From positions 70,237,601-70,301,600 of the forward strand of contig CM056383.1 in the NCBI GenBank assembly GCA_029718625.1: a stretch of 64,000 bases of DNA. The letters run 5' to 3'. Below the pieces are notes generated by a model. That model was not told where the DNA came from. It ran no database searches and was given only the letters and a program-made list of their open reading frames with translations. Each line of letters opens with the position of its first letter. The first letter of the stretch is position 1. This DNA comes from Synaphobranchus kaupii (taxonomy: Eukaryota; Chordata; Actinopteri; Anguilliformes; Synaphobranchidae). Both the position numbers and the translations under genes were made by a program. Below, one piece after another: positions 9,101 to 18,261 of this stretch.

Positions 9101-11828
9101 CCAGAGTTTATTGTACATTGTTTATGGAGATATAAATCAGTGATATATACTGAGCGTGAGGGCCGGCCCATTATATGATCAATCTAAGATTGTACTGATT
9201 GTACTGCCCCCCCCCCCCCCCCCCCTCCTGTCAGGGTTACATGGGCCAGCCCCAGAGCTCGGTGTATATGGCGTCAGGGGTACCCCAGGGCCCCCCCGGA
9301 CCAGGGTACAGCCTGGGGCCCGAACAAGCGAGCGCCCTGTGTTCCCTCCCTCCGACGGTCAACGCACCTGCCACCAGTCAGCCAGCACAGGCCCCCTACA
9401 TGAGGTATCTTACCTAACATCCTTATGGCACTACATGAGGTATCTTACCTAACATCCTTATGGCACTGCATGAGGTATCTTACCGAACATCCTTATGGCA
9501 CTACATGAGGTATCTTACCGAACATCCTTATGGCACTACATGAGGTATCTTACCGAACATCCTTATGGCACTACATGAGGTATCTTACCTAACATCCTTA
9601 TGGCACTACATGAGGTATCTTACCTAACATCCTTATGGCACTGCATGAGGTATCTTACCGAACATCCTTATGGCACTACATGAGGTATCTTACCTAACAT
9701 CCTTATGGCACTACATGAGGTATCTTACCTAACATCCTTATGGCACTACATGAGGTATCTTACCTAACATCCTTATGGCGCTACATGAGGTATCTTACCT
9801 AACATCCTTATGGCACTACATGAGGTATCTTACATAACATCCTTATGGCACTACATGAGGTATCTTACCTAACATCCTTATGGCGCTACATGAGGTATCT
9901 TACCGAACATCCTTATGGCGCTACATGAGGTATCTTACCGAACATCCTTATGGCACTACATGAGGTATCTTACCTAACATCCTTATGGCACTACATGAGG
10001 TATCTTACCTAACATCCTTATGGCACTGCATGAGGTATCTTACCGAACATCCTTATGGCACTACATGAGGTATCTTACCGAACATCCTTATGGCACTACA
10101 TGAGGTATCTTACCGAACATCCTTATGGCACTACATGAGGTATCTTACCTAACATCCTTATGGCACTACATGAGGTATCTTACCTAACATCCTTATGGCA
10201 CTACATGAGGTATCTTACCTAACATCCTTATGGCGCTACATGAGGTATCTTACCTAACATCCTTATGGCACTACATGAGGTATCTTACATAACATCCTTA
10301 TGGCACTACATGAGGTATCTTACCTAACATCCTTATGGCGCTACATGAGGTATCTTACCGAACATCCTTATGGCGCTACATGAGGTATCTTACCGAACAT
10401 CCTTATGGCACTACATGAGGTATCTTACCTAACATCCTTATGGCACTACATGAGGTATCTTACCGAACATCCTTATGGCACTACATGAGGTATCTTACCT
10501 AACATCCTTATGGCACTACATGAGGTATCTTACCGAACATCCTTATGGCACTACATGAGGTATCTTACCGAACATCCTTATGGCACTACATGAGGTATCT
10601 TACCTAACATCCTTATGGCACTACATGAGGTATCTTACCTAACATCCTTATGGCACTACATGAGGTATCTTACCTAACATCCTTATGGCACTACATGAGG
10701 TATCTTTCCTAACATCCTTATGGCACTACATGAGGTATCTTACCTAACATCCTTATGGCACTACATGAGGTATCTTACCTAACATCCTTATGGCACTACA
10801 TGAGGTATCTTACCTAACATCCTTATTGCACTACATGAGGTATCTTACCTAACATCCTTATGGCACTACATGAGGTATCTTACCTAAGATCCTTATGGCC
10901 CTACATGAGGTATCTTACCTAACATCCTTATGGCACTACATGAGGTATCTTACCTAACATCCTTATGGCACTACATGAGGTATCTTACCTAACATCCTTA
11001 TGGCACTACATGAGGTATCTTACCGAACATCCTTATGGCACTACATGAGGTATCTTACCTAACATCCTTATGGCACTACATGAGGTATCTTACCTAACAT
11101 CCTTATGGCACTACATGAGGTATCTTACCGAACATCCTTATGGCACTACATGAGGTATCTTACCTAACATCCTTATGGCTCTACATGAGGTATCTTACCT
11201 AACATCCTTATGGCACTACATGCACGGCTACTGCTTTGACTCAATTTTACTGTACGCTAGTGAATTTCAAACTGAGACTGTAAGTCTACGTGTCTTTGTG
11301 TTAGATGATCATTTGTGCCAGTAAAGTTCTGCTACTGTTCTTTCTTTTTTTTAAATTATATATTATGAATTATGTTTTTGTCTCTTTTGCCTGTCTGTTT
11401 ACAATTAATATCCGCTGTCAGGTTTTGTTGACAAGACATGTCAAAAGCCAGTCCCTCTATCCGGAGATCATGCTAGTGTGTAGAGCTGGGGGATAATTCC
11501 ATTTCAATGCAGTCAGTCCAGGAAATGACATCACGGTCACCTGAATTGAAATGAACTTGACCCCAGCCTAGCTAACGTGAGCAGATGGCTAGATGGCGCT
11601 AACTGTTCTTTCTTCAACAGCGGGGCAAATGCAGCGTACATGAGCCAAGCCCCCGGCGCCCCCCCTCCGTACCCACACCAAATGGGCGTGGCTATGGACA
11701 TGTCAGCCTATCAGAACACTAACCCCAACATGACGCCAGCCTCCTCCCAGTGGCAGCGCCCGCTTACCCTGGACCTCAGCCGCAGGCGACCTATTACCAG
11801 CAGCCTCTCCTCTAATCCGGTGCAATAA
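3049..11828 (+). CDS. stam2: STAM2, signal-transducing adaptor molecule 2 (partial, nine exons, 5' exons outside window)
   Basis: STAM2 pairs with HRS in the ESCRT-0 complex on early endosomes, binding ubiquitinated cargo and deubiquitinases. Nine exons are joined by GT/AG introns: 3049-3118, 4007-4202, 4464-4558, 4678-4761, 5508-5595, 6941-6995, 8070-8227 (or to 8289), 9235-9404, 11621-11815/11828. In order they encode a ubiquitin-interacting motif (DDLAKAIELSLQ), an SH3 domain ([16 protein letters not shown] to [18 protein letters not shown]), the GAT/coiled-coil core ([29 protein letters not shown]) and a Pro/Gln/Tyr-rich tail (YSLGPEQ, QQMG-like [16 protein letters not shown]). The tail is closer to STAM2 than to STAM1 as I remember those families, and CACNB4 is the next gene, as in other vertebrates. 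The VHS domain is not in the window. Frame problems in exons 4 and 9, and a phase problem at exon 7, mean either base errors in the assembly or a decaying gene. Confidence 0.93.
3225..3660. repeat. Inverted array: tandem copies on both arms of a large palindrome
   Basis: The left arm (3229-3380) has three copies of a 43-44-bp unit containing ACTGAGTTAGCTGGATAACT. The right arm (about 3438-3650) has five copies of its reverse complement, AGTTATCCAGCTAACTCAGT. The roughly 60-bp loop contains CCGAAAAACTC and GGGTTTCGGG. The layout fits a palindromic DNA transposon whose arms amplified unequally inside the STAM2 intron. Confidence 0.8.
4007..4202 (+). CDS. stam2: STAM2 exon, UIM end and first half of SH3 domain
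   Basis: The exon is 196 bp, with acceptor CCCCAG and donor GTAAAA. It enters in phase 1, giving [12 protein letters not shown] (UIM). A polar linker follows ([13 protein letters not shown]), then the SH3 start [18 protein letters not shown] and VIIVLDD. ALYDF is the canonical SH3 signature. It ends with AG, completed to Ser by the next exon. Confidence 0.95.
4464..4558 (+). CDS. stam2: STAM2 exon, second half of SH3 domain
   Basis: The exon is 95 bp, acceptor CTCACAG, donor GTGAGA. It encodes (S)[18 protein letters not shown] and [13 protein letters not shown]. The WW pair and the LFPSNFV block form the SH3 ligand surface and carboxy end. Phases agree with both neighbours. Confidence 0.95.
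4678..4761 (+). CDS. stam2: STAM2 exon carrying a one-base frameshift
   Basis: The exon is 84 bp between TCCACAG and GTGCGT. In the frame set by the preceding exon it reads [12 protein letters not shown], then reaches TAA at 4728-4730. The conserved continuation [13 protein letters not shown], which links SH3 to the GAT core, lies in another frame. Deleting one base near the GGG at 4712-4714 would rejoin the two and give the exon the right phase for the next one. A homopolymer insertion error or a real inactivating indel both fit. Confidence 0.85.
4772..5218. repeat. C-rich minisatellite starting about 10 bp after a splice donor
   Basis: About 20 imperfect units of 20-25 bp with the core CCACCCCCTCCACAATCCC. 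The array begins almost at once after the STAM2 donor at 4762. Long open frames over it on both strands are pure Pro/His/Asn or Gly/Trp repeats and are not genes. Confidence 0.93.
5508..5595 (+). CDS. stam2: STAM2 exon, start of GAT/coiled-coil core
   Basis: The exon is 88 bp, acceptor TCCACAG, donor GTACGG, phase 0 in and phase 1 out. It encodes [18 protein letters not shown] and [10 protein letters not shown], a well conserved helical segment that pairs with HRS in ESCRT-0. Confidence 0.94.
5596..6360 (+). other. STAM2 intron, AT-rich, nothing recognised
   Basis: Ordinary AT-rich intronic sequence with a short (TA)n tract near 5806-5818. Confidence 0.45.
6370..6870 (+). repeat. Nested interspersed repeats
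   Basis: An outer repeat (6390-6488 and 6668-6870) begins GAACAGGCCATTCAGCCC and continues after the insert with CCAGCACTGTATCAAGCC. A related copy lies at 44700-44860. Between the halves, 6488-6667 has the look of a fish retroposon 3' tail (GGTTTCTTCCTAGTT, GGGAGTTTTTCCTTGCCACT) ending in TTGATTGATTGAT. The motif GATAG borders both sides of the insert, which fits a target-site duplication. Family names are not assigned. Confidence 0.65.
6941..6995 (+). CDS. stam2: STAM2 exon, coiled-coil core
   Basis: The exon is 55 bp, acceptor TTTTCAG, donor GTTTGA. It encodes (D)[18 protein letters not shown], with the first and last residues split across introns. [10 protein letters not shown] is near-invariant in STAM proteins. 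Confidence 0.94.
7150..7617. repeat. Minisatellite of 17-20 bp units
   Basis: About 25 head-to-tail units alternating GTGTGTATGATCCAGCC and GTGTGTATGATCCAGTCCT-like forms, inside the STAM2 intron. The 245-residue minus-strand frame of HTHGWI/HTQDWI repeats is a by-product. Confidence 0.93.
8070..8227 (+). CDS. stam2: STAM2 exon with alternative donors inside a minisatellite
   Basis: The acceptor is TTTATCAG. The exon encodes (R)[35 protein letters not shown] and PPQAHYAP, the end of the coiled-coil core. The first donor (CATGCAG|GTAACC, 8228) leaves the frame one base out relative to the exon at 9235. The third donor, at 8290, makes the exon 220 bp and restores phase, ending PTPVPMQ as STAM2 proteins do. 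Alternatively one base too many in the C6 run at 8194-8199 explains the phase, because removing it gives an in-frame ending at 8227. Confidence 0.88.
8205..8720 (+). repeat. Minisatellite, 15 copies of an exon end plus splice donor
   Basis: Units of 30-45 bp (commonly 35) built on CCCACGCCCGTCCCCATGCA followed by GGTAAC. Each unit repeats the last bases of the STAM2 exon and its GT donor. Fifteen CATGCAG-GTAAC junctions can be counted, at 8221, 8251, 8283, 8327, 8362, 8397, 8427, 8459, 8501, 8535, 8570, 8600, 8633, 8678 and 8712. Unit length varies mainly through C-run length, so donors fall in different frames. Confidence 0.93.
8745..8863. repeat. CT-rich microsatellite with TCCTAAAC spacers
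   Basis: Repeated CTCTCTCT tracts separated by CTAAACT-type spacers. It forms a long polypyrimidine tract ending in TCCTTCAG at 8857-8864, a strong acceptor-like signal. Confidence 0.85.
8865..9180 (+). CDS. Candidate alternative last exon of STAM2 (unproven)
   Basis: A strong polypyrimidine-CAG acceptor precedes 8865. Read in phase 1, as the donor at 8228 would supply, it gives [18 protein letters not shown] and then a TAG at about 8918-8920. A T-run and a UTR-like AT-rich stretch with TTGTACATTG motifs follow. No family resemblance is recognised and I cannot recall a STAM isoform with this end. It may equally be chance. Confidence 0.25.
9235..9404 (+). CDS. stam2: STAM2 exon, Pro/Gln-rich tail
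   Basis: The exon is 170 bp after a C-run acceptor (CCTGTCAG). It encodes [23 protein letters not shown] and [20 protein letters not shown], corresponding to the YMGQ...YSLGPDQ...LPPNVN segment of STAM2 tails. Its donor, ATGAG|GTATCT, is the first unit of the 35-bp array that follows. Confidence 0.9.
9393..11222 (+). repeat. 35-bp minisatellite, about 52 copies, containing a splice donor
   Basis: Head-to-tail 35-bp units CTACATGAGGTATCTTACCT plus AACATCCTTATGGCA. The first nine bases of each unit are the end of the STAM2 exon and the next six are its donor, so the exon-intron boundary is copied throughout. Variants are single bases (CTAAC/CGAAC/ATAAC, CACT/CGCT/CCCT). Higher-order repeats are visible: the variant order at 9610-9960 recurs near 10030-10400. 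Reading past the first donor meets TAA within four codons. Confidence 0.96.
11621..11828 (+). CDS. stam2: STAM2 last exon with a frameshift before the conserved C-terminus
   Basis: Acceptor CTTCAACAG. In the incoming frame it reads [39 protein letters not shown] and then an unrelated Ser/Arg-rich tail ending at TAA 11826-11828. The expected STAM2 end, an Ala/Pro/Gln stretch finishing ATYYQQPLL with TAA at 11813-11815, lies in another frame. The two frames cross near 11735-11750 and differ by one missing (or two extra) bases. AATAAA occurs at 11824-11829, but the true 3' UTR end is not determinable. Confidence 0.88.
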
Positions 11829-11829
11829 A

Positions 11830-14113
11830 GCCGTGTCCGTGCGTATCTCTGAAAACTCTTCATACACACACAACAGCAATTTTTAGGTTGCATGGGGAGG
11901 TATCCCCCCCCCCCCCATCATGGTGTGAAAAGGATGTGCTGGTTTGGTCAGTCCAAACCGTTCACTAGTCTCTAATAGTAAGAGGTATGGTCATCTATTA
12001 TTGGAGATGATAGCTGAGAAGCTCCCAGAGTGGCGTGCAGTAGTTTTAGTTGTCTGAGCTCAAGCTTTAGGAGTTGTGTGTCCTAAAGCTGTTACCCCTT
12101 GGCATCCGTTTTTGAATCTACATTATAGCAATGAGATGCAGCTGCTCTTGTGTGTGTGTGTGTGGGGATTTTCCACACTGTTCGTTGTTCGGAATGTTTT
12201 TACATGTAAGCCTACGTGTTCGCTTGCATCCTGGAACACCATGCCTATTTCTTTTCTAAGCATGGATAGCTGGCCCCGTAGCTCAGGAGCTGTTGACTCA
12301 GGTCTCGGCCTGCAAATATGTAATCATTAACAATTTCGAGTGTCAGTCAAAACGGTCGTCGTCTTCTGGAACTTGCTAGCCGGCAGGATCGGATAACTGT
12401 ATGCAGGTACAGTCATCATTCTGTATTAGGGGGAAATGGTGATTGGGCAAAAATCATATGCAGATTTCAGTCCAATATAAACATGCAGTTACAGTTGCTA
12501 GACCGAATGATGCTTTTAAATCAAGAAATCAATTCCACGGTCAATACTATTCACCAAAAATTCAGATATTGAATGAAAGTATGTGTCAGATCCAGTGGCA
12601 GTTGCGGGCCAAAATAGCCAGCACACTCCTGATTTGCATTACAGACAAAATCAAACCAAAATACAATAGGAAACGCAGTTGGGTGGATTAATTTTCATTG
12701 TGTAGGGGGGCAATGGCATGTTTTTAATGATGGATCCTGAGGCTCATCATTGACATGGACACAGTGGTAGTAAATCCAGGGTTCTGCCCTGATGCCAGGG
12801 TAAGGTAATCTGTCGGTGATATTCATAAGTTGTTGTTTTTTTTTTTTTTTGACGAGCCTTTAATTTGTGTGCCAAGGCTTCAAGAATATCTTAAGCAGGC
12901 TTCTCATCAGTAACGATACGATCTATATTCTATGACAAGACCTTATGGATGGTGGAACGTTGTGCTATGGTCTGCTTGGCTATTGATGGGTTCAGTTCAA
13001 TTAGGCTGGTCTGTAGGTTTGTGATTATTATCTTTTTTTTTTTTTTTTTAATGTTGCTAAAAATGAATGTCTGTCTGCTTTTCATTTGTAGGCAATCTAT
13101 GAGAGAGATGGACATTGTTGGCCGTCAGTTCAGATAGCTACAGTAGAGAACGACTCTTAATATGCAAAAACTAGTTTTTCTCTGCACTGCGTGTGACAAA
13201 AAGCTGTAGTTAGGCTTTTAATTTAATATTTGTAAATTGCATCTCTTGTACTCTTGATTTGTATTTTATCTTGAATATTATTTTCTTTGTGAAGAAATGT
13301 TTGTAATAAGGTCCTTCTTTAATGGTTTTGAAATGTAAAATGTACCTTTAATTTCTCCATTTTTCTTTTGTGTCTTATCATAAATATAAGCAGAGCAAAC
13401 CAGGCAACCACATAGGCTAAATGCTGACTAACAGTGGAAATGTATCGTCTTTTTTAATGTAAAAAAAACAACAACTAAATACTCATATGAGAAAGAGACA
13501 TATAGCACTATTAGGCTTACAAATGCAATGGTTATAGGTATACTAGCTTTATATTATTTTGGAATTTTGGTCAGGGGAAAAAACTAGGGCCATGACCAGA
13601 TTTGAGAAATTCTACCATGTTTGTTTGTGGCTGGTTGAGTTATCATGGTATACATGAGGACATTGTGTACACTTTCCTTTCTTTACCCGTCACATGAAGT
13701 CTATTGTATATTAGATGTAAGATATCTCACATTGTTGGTATTGCACCTTAACTTTATAAACATTTCTTTGCCACTGGATGCCTTGTTTTCTTTAAAAATG
13801 AAAATAAAAACAAATGAAAAATAATGAAAAATGAAATGATTTCCAGAAGCTGCTGTATATCTAGGACTATATATATAGAGGGACATTTCTATCCAGGACT
13901 GGCATATTCTCTTATAATCCATATTTTATAACATCAAGGTTCTCCTATATCTTGTGTTGTCATTGTAAAATGTTCCATTTGTAATAACCAGAAAATACTA
14001 AAAAGCCTTTAAGAATAAAAAATTACCCTGTGTTTCAAGGTCTGGCCCAGGTATGTTTGATTTAAAATATGTTTCTGGAGTCGCCCTTTTTTTAAAAGGG
14101 CACTTATGATATA
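11830..14113. other. STAM2 3' flank / intergenic, AT-rich
   Basis: There is no recognised protein. A pyrimidine tract and AG end at about 13091. The short frame after it (SMREMDIVGRQFR, stop at 13135-13137) is followed by long AT-rich UTR-like sequence. It could be a 3' UTR or a terminal exon of something unrecognised. Several AATAAA motifs lie near 13800 and 14010. (T)n runs occur at 12838 and 13032. Confidence 0.35.
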
Positions 14114-15388
14114 CAGTCAAGCCGGAAAGTCTGAACACTCCTTTCACCTTCTCCACGTTTTATTACGTTACAGACTTATACTACAATAGACTGAGTTCAC
14201 TTTTTGCCTCAAACATCTACACACAATAGCCAATAATGACGAAGTGAAAACAGGTTTTTAGAAAATATGCAATTTTATTTTACTGACAAAAATAGGTTAT
14301 TTAGGGGTTACATATCTGTACACACCCTTAGCCTAATACTTGGTTGCTGCACCTTTGGCAGCGATTACAGCTTCAAGGCGTCTTGGGAAAGAAGCTACGA
14401 GCTTGGCACACTTGTTTCTGGACATTTTTGCCCATTCCTCTTATATGGCATATCCTTGCAAGCTCCGTCAGGTTGGATGGGGAGCGTCGGTACACAGCCA
14501 TTTTCAGCTCTTTCCACAGATGTTCAATTGGATTCAGGTCTGGGCTCTGGCTGGGCCACTCAACGACATGCACAGACTTTCTCCGAAGCCACTCCTTTGT
14601 TCTCTTGGCTGTGTGCTTCGGGTCGTTGTCATGTTGGAAGGTAAACCTTCGCCCCAGTCTGAGGTCCAGAGCGCTCTGGAGCAGGTTTTCTTCAAGGATC
14701 TCGGTGTACTTAGCTGCATTAATCTTTCCCTCTATCAGGACTAGTCGCCCCGTTCCCGCTGCTGAAAAACATCCCCACATCATGATGCTGCCACCGCCAT
14801 GCTTCACTGTAGGGATGGTATTAGCCAGGTGATGAGCGGTGCCTGGTTTCCTCCAGACGTGACGCTCGGTATTCAGGCCAAAAAGTTCAATTTTGGTTTA
14901 ATCAGACCAGAGAATCTTGATTGTCTAGACACAATGCCTAGACACAATCCTGTTTCTGAGGTCTGCAGATAATTCCTTTGACCCCATGGCTTGGAGTTTG
15001 CTTTGACATGCACTGTCAACTGTGGGACCTTATATAGGCAGGTGTTGGCAATCCCCAATCATGTCCAATCAATTGAATTTATCACAGGTGGACTCCAATT
15101 AAGTTGTCGAAACATCTCAAGCAGTATCCGTGGAAACAAAATGCACCTCAGCTCACTTTTGGGTGTCATATCAAAGGGTGTGCACACTTGTGTACATATG
15201 ATATTTTACATTTTGATTTTTAATAAATTAGCACAAATGTCTAAAAACCTGTTTTCACTTTGTCATTATGGGCTATTTTGTGTAGAATTTTGAGACAAAA
15301 AATGAACTCAATCTATTATAGAATATGTCTGTAACGTAATAAAACGTGGAGAAGGTGAAAGGAGTGGGCAGACTTTCCGGCTTGACTG
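14114..15388 (-). mobile_element. Decayed Tc1-like transposon
   Basis: TA target sites flank the element at 14112-14113 and 15389-15390. Its long terminal inverted repeats start CAGTCAAGCCGGAAAGTCTG on the left and mirror it on the right. The minus-strand frame 14807-14373 keeps the C-terminal half of the transposase: [20 protein letters not shown], the [11 protein letters not shown]sp region and [15 protein letters not shown] with the catalytic acidic residue. Fragments of the N-terminus remain near 14990-14880 out of frame. At 1275 bp it is shorter than a full element and has an internal deletion, so it is non-autonomous. Confidence 0.94.
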
Positions 15389-15816
15389 TACATACTGCTG
15401 ATATGCAGTGTTGACTAACCAGTGGGCTTCTGTTGAAGGGTGCCATCTATTTTTTTTATTTTTTTTTTATTGTGCTGGTGTCTTTTATTTTTTTATTTTT
15501 TGATGCTATCGCCCCTATTTGGAATACCCAATCATGCTAATGCTAACAGCGCCCACCTTCCACTGTTGATTCGGGAGGGTGCATAGACGCACGTGCTCTC
15601 CGATGAAGCCACAACTGGCACTGGCCCCGTCCAGATTTGGTACCTGATCGTGGGGCCCATTGATGCACTAGAACAGTGACTTCACCGGACGAGCCACCCG
15701 GCAGCCTCAGCAGGCCGGTATCATGACTGGGTTTGGTTAGAAGCCCAAAGGCAAGTATGTTTGTTACCCTTATTTTCTTATCTAACTTCCTAACGTCCCT
15801 CCCTAAGCCTGTGGGT
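15389..15816. other. Intergenic, probably old repeat, unassigned
   Basis: T-rich tracts at 15448-15500 are followed by a GC-richer block (15510-15720) that looks like a dispersed repeat but shows no termini. Confidence 0.3.
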
Positions 15817-16073
15817 CAGTGGGTCCCCAACCCTGTTCCTGGAGATCTACCATCCTGTAGGTTTTCATTTCAACTCTATTTTAGCACACCGGATTCTACT
15901 AATTAGCAGCTCAACGAGATCTCTAGATGTTGAATGAGGTGTGCTTTGTTAGTGTTGGAGTGAAACCTACAGGACGGTAGATCTCTAGCTGTTGAATGCG
16001 GTGTGCTTTGTTAGGGTTGGAGTGAAAACCTACAGGACGATAGATCTCCAGGAACAGAGGTTGGGAACCACTG
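15817..16073. mobile_element. Palindromic MITE, probably hAT-like
   Basis: The left end CAGTGGGTCCCCAACC, followed by CTGTTCCTGGAGATCTACC, matches the inverted right end, GGTTGGGAACCACTG preceded by GATCTCCAGGAACAG. The right arm is partly duplicated: TAGATCTCTAG(C) plus TGTTGAATG occurs twice, 15921-15970 and 15980-16025. There is no coding capacity. The hAT assignment is by appearance of the termini only. Confidence 0.75.
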
Positions 16074-17940
16074 CTGTTGGCCTACCAGCCAAAGTCAGCA
16101 CTGACAGTCCACATTCAGTACCAGGTCATGGGGCCCATCCACAAAGTAGGGCACTGTATGGTGTGGGTTTTACATTGTTTGAAGAATCTTGTCACAGAGA
16201 ATATACATTTTTTAAAAACTACAGAACCAGTCTTTAATAGCATGAAAGGAAAATAAAGTGTCATTTTGAATCTGGACTTGTTCGGCATCCAGATAGATTA
16301 AAATGTCTCACAAGTAAAAACTTAAACTGAATAGTCATGCAGATGCGAGCCATATCAATGTGTGTATGTGTGTGTGTGCGCGTGTGTGTGTGCTTGTGTG
16401 CGCCTGCCTGTGCGTGAGATACAGAGTATGTAAAAGTGTTTTGCGCTTTCCTTTAACGAAAACCAAGCACCATATCCATGGGGAAACTAAACTAGTGTAC
16501 TGTCCCTTCTGTTATTACTCAGTTACTGGCTTGTCCTGTTTAAAGGACTCATCTTGTTTCAGGTGGATATTTGGAGGTTAAGCCTGCAGCAAATCTACAG
16601 GGGGGAGAAAAGGGGGGGTGGGGTGGGGTGGGGGTGGGGGGGGTGGGGTAGGGGGGGGGGGAGTGGGGTAGGGGGGGGGGAGAAAAGGTGGAGGGGTGGG
16701 GTGGGGTGGGGTGGGGGGGAGCGGGAGAGAGACAGCTTGATGAATCATCAGTGTTTCATTGGCTGGCCTCGATTCTGCCTGATGCCGGGACAGCTTGTGT
16801 CAACAGCATCATCTCCACAGGGGATTGGTCTATTCAGAACACCTGTCTGTGACACGGCCTCCATTTTACATAGGCACAGACTTTAGACGAGCGGCATTCT
16901 CTCATCCAGGGGCTAGGAAGCTAATATGATGTCATCACTTATGAGCGTCATTGTGCAAAGGTACCCTTACCAGAACCAATGCTACGTTTAATCCACTGCC
17001 GTTCCCCTGTGACATCACCACTTCTCCCAGTTAAAAGCACGCCATAAAATCAGGATTTGGAAACCAAGATTGGCACGGCTGGAGATTTAAGGGCCAGGGG
17101 GCGACATCTGACCTCTTTGCTCATATCATTCTCATGTAACGTTGGCATTCATGCAGTGCACTGTGTCCCCTCATTACTGCTATCATGTTCTAAGATCATT
17201 AATCTGGGTAGTTTCATGGAATTCATGCATGCCAACTTGTTTAGTGATGACAAATCAAATCCTGTTTCCATATTTTGGCTTCCTGTCTGGTTTTGCCCAC
17301 CTTAGTCCGCTCCCAGTCTCTGACATCAGCAAGCCCCCCTGTAGACACAGACAGTAGCTTCCGGTACAGGCTACTTTTTAATCACTCAATTTCTCCACAC
17401 ACTATTATAGAAAAATTAAGTTAGTCAGTTTTTACTGAGATCTGTATCCTCAAAAGAAAAAGAAAAAAGGTGGGTGATTTTCTGCTTTTTTGTGTCAGTT
17501 AAAATGCACATCATATAAGTATAATTAATGCTGCTTAATTCACATATCTGCATTTTAACTGTATAATAGTTTGGTGATTGGAACAGCCTTAGAGAAAGTT
17601 ATAGGCTAGTTTGAGAACGATGTGTTTTTTTCATATTTTAAATATCTTCCATCAGCTGGTAAACCATTTCAAGCCATTTCATAATAATTATCTTTGCAGC
17701 AGTTTAACAGAAGCATAATTGTTTTGAATGCATGCCAGGTCTATCTGCTACTTAATGGCTGTTTTAATTTGGGTTATATGTTGAGCAAAATACTGGCATG
17801 TGATTTATAATAAATGAATGCCAGTACTGCGTTTACAGCTGAAAATAAAATATGTTGAGATAATGTATATCAAGAGTTTTTTATTTTTTATTTTTTTAAA
17901 TCTCGAGAGTAATGCAGTAGTGAATGGGGTGTTAGGTGCG
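16074..17940. other. Intergenic upstream of CACNB4
   Basis: No gene is recognised. It contains a TG/CG microsatellite (16356-16415) and a G-rich block (16598-16722). The rest is unremarkable AT-rich sequence. Confidence 0.4.
16598..16722 (+). repeat. [13 protein letters not shown] G-rich array
   Basis: Dense repeated runs of three to ten G separated by T, TA or A. The plus strand could fold into G-quadruplexes. It lies about 1.5 kb upstream of the first CACNB4 exon. Confidence 0.85.
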
Positions 17941-18198
17941 AACAGCAGGCTGTGCAACGTGCCGCCGCGCGCGCGCCGCAGCTTGCAGCCTCAGGAAATG
18001 AAACTGGTCGGAAGCGCGGAGAGGGAGAGGCATCACTCTGGAGTGTGAAACGCGGAGAGGGAGAGGCAGAGGCATCACTCTGGAGTGTGAAGTCTGAGAA
18101 AGAGACCCAAGCTGGAGCAGGCAGTCCACTACCCGCAGCACTTACAGTGGGCTGGAGCAGAGAGGCAGCCGCCCCCTTGGACCGATGAACTAGCAGAG
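17930..18198 (+). promoter_or_regulatory. CACNB4 upstream first-exon leader / CpG-rich region
   Basis: Local CpG enrichment (CCGCCGCGCGCGCGCCGC at about 17962-17979) stands out against AT-rich surroundings just before the ATG at 18199. A segment with GCGGAGAGGGAGAGG and ATCACTCTGGAGTGTGAA is tandemly duplicated (18016-18049, 18052-18090). A CpG-type promoter and 5' UTR are inferred. No TATA box is evident. Confidence 0.5.
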
Positions 18199-18261
18199 AT
18201 GTCCCGACACATCTACACTCGCCATAAGATCGGTGAAGGGCTACAAGCGCCCATCTTTCAG
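18199..18261 (+). CDS. cacnb4: CACNB4 first coding exon A
   Basis: It encodes 21 residues starting [14 protein letters not shown] and ending PIFQ, then donor GTAAAG. The ATG is the first in this open frame after the GC-rich leader and joins in phase 0 to the exon at 19633. This part is variable among beta subunits, so its identity rests on position and on the next exon. Confidence 0.82.

Noticed and set aside
9393..11222. CRISPR-like regular 35-bp repeats
   Set aside because: Units are directly adjacent with no unique spacers, in a vertebrate gene; it is a minisatellite.
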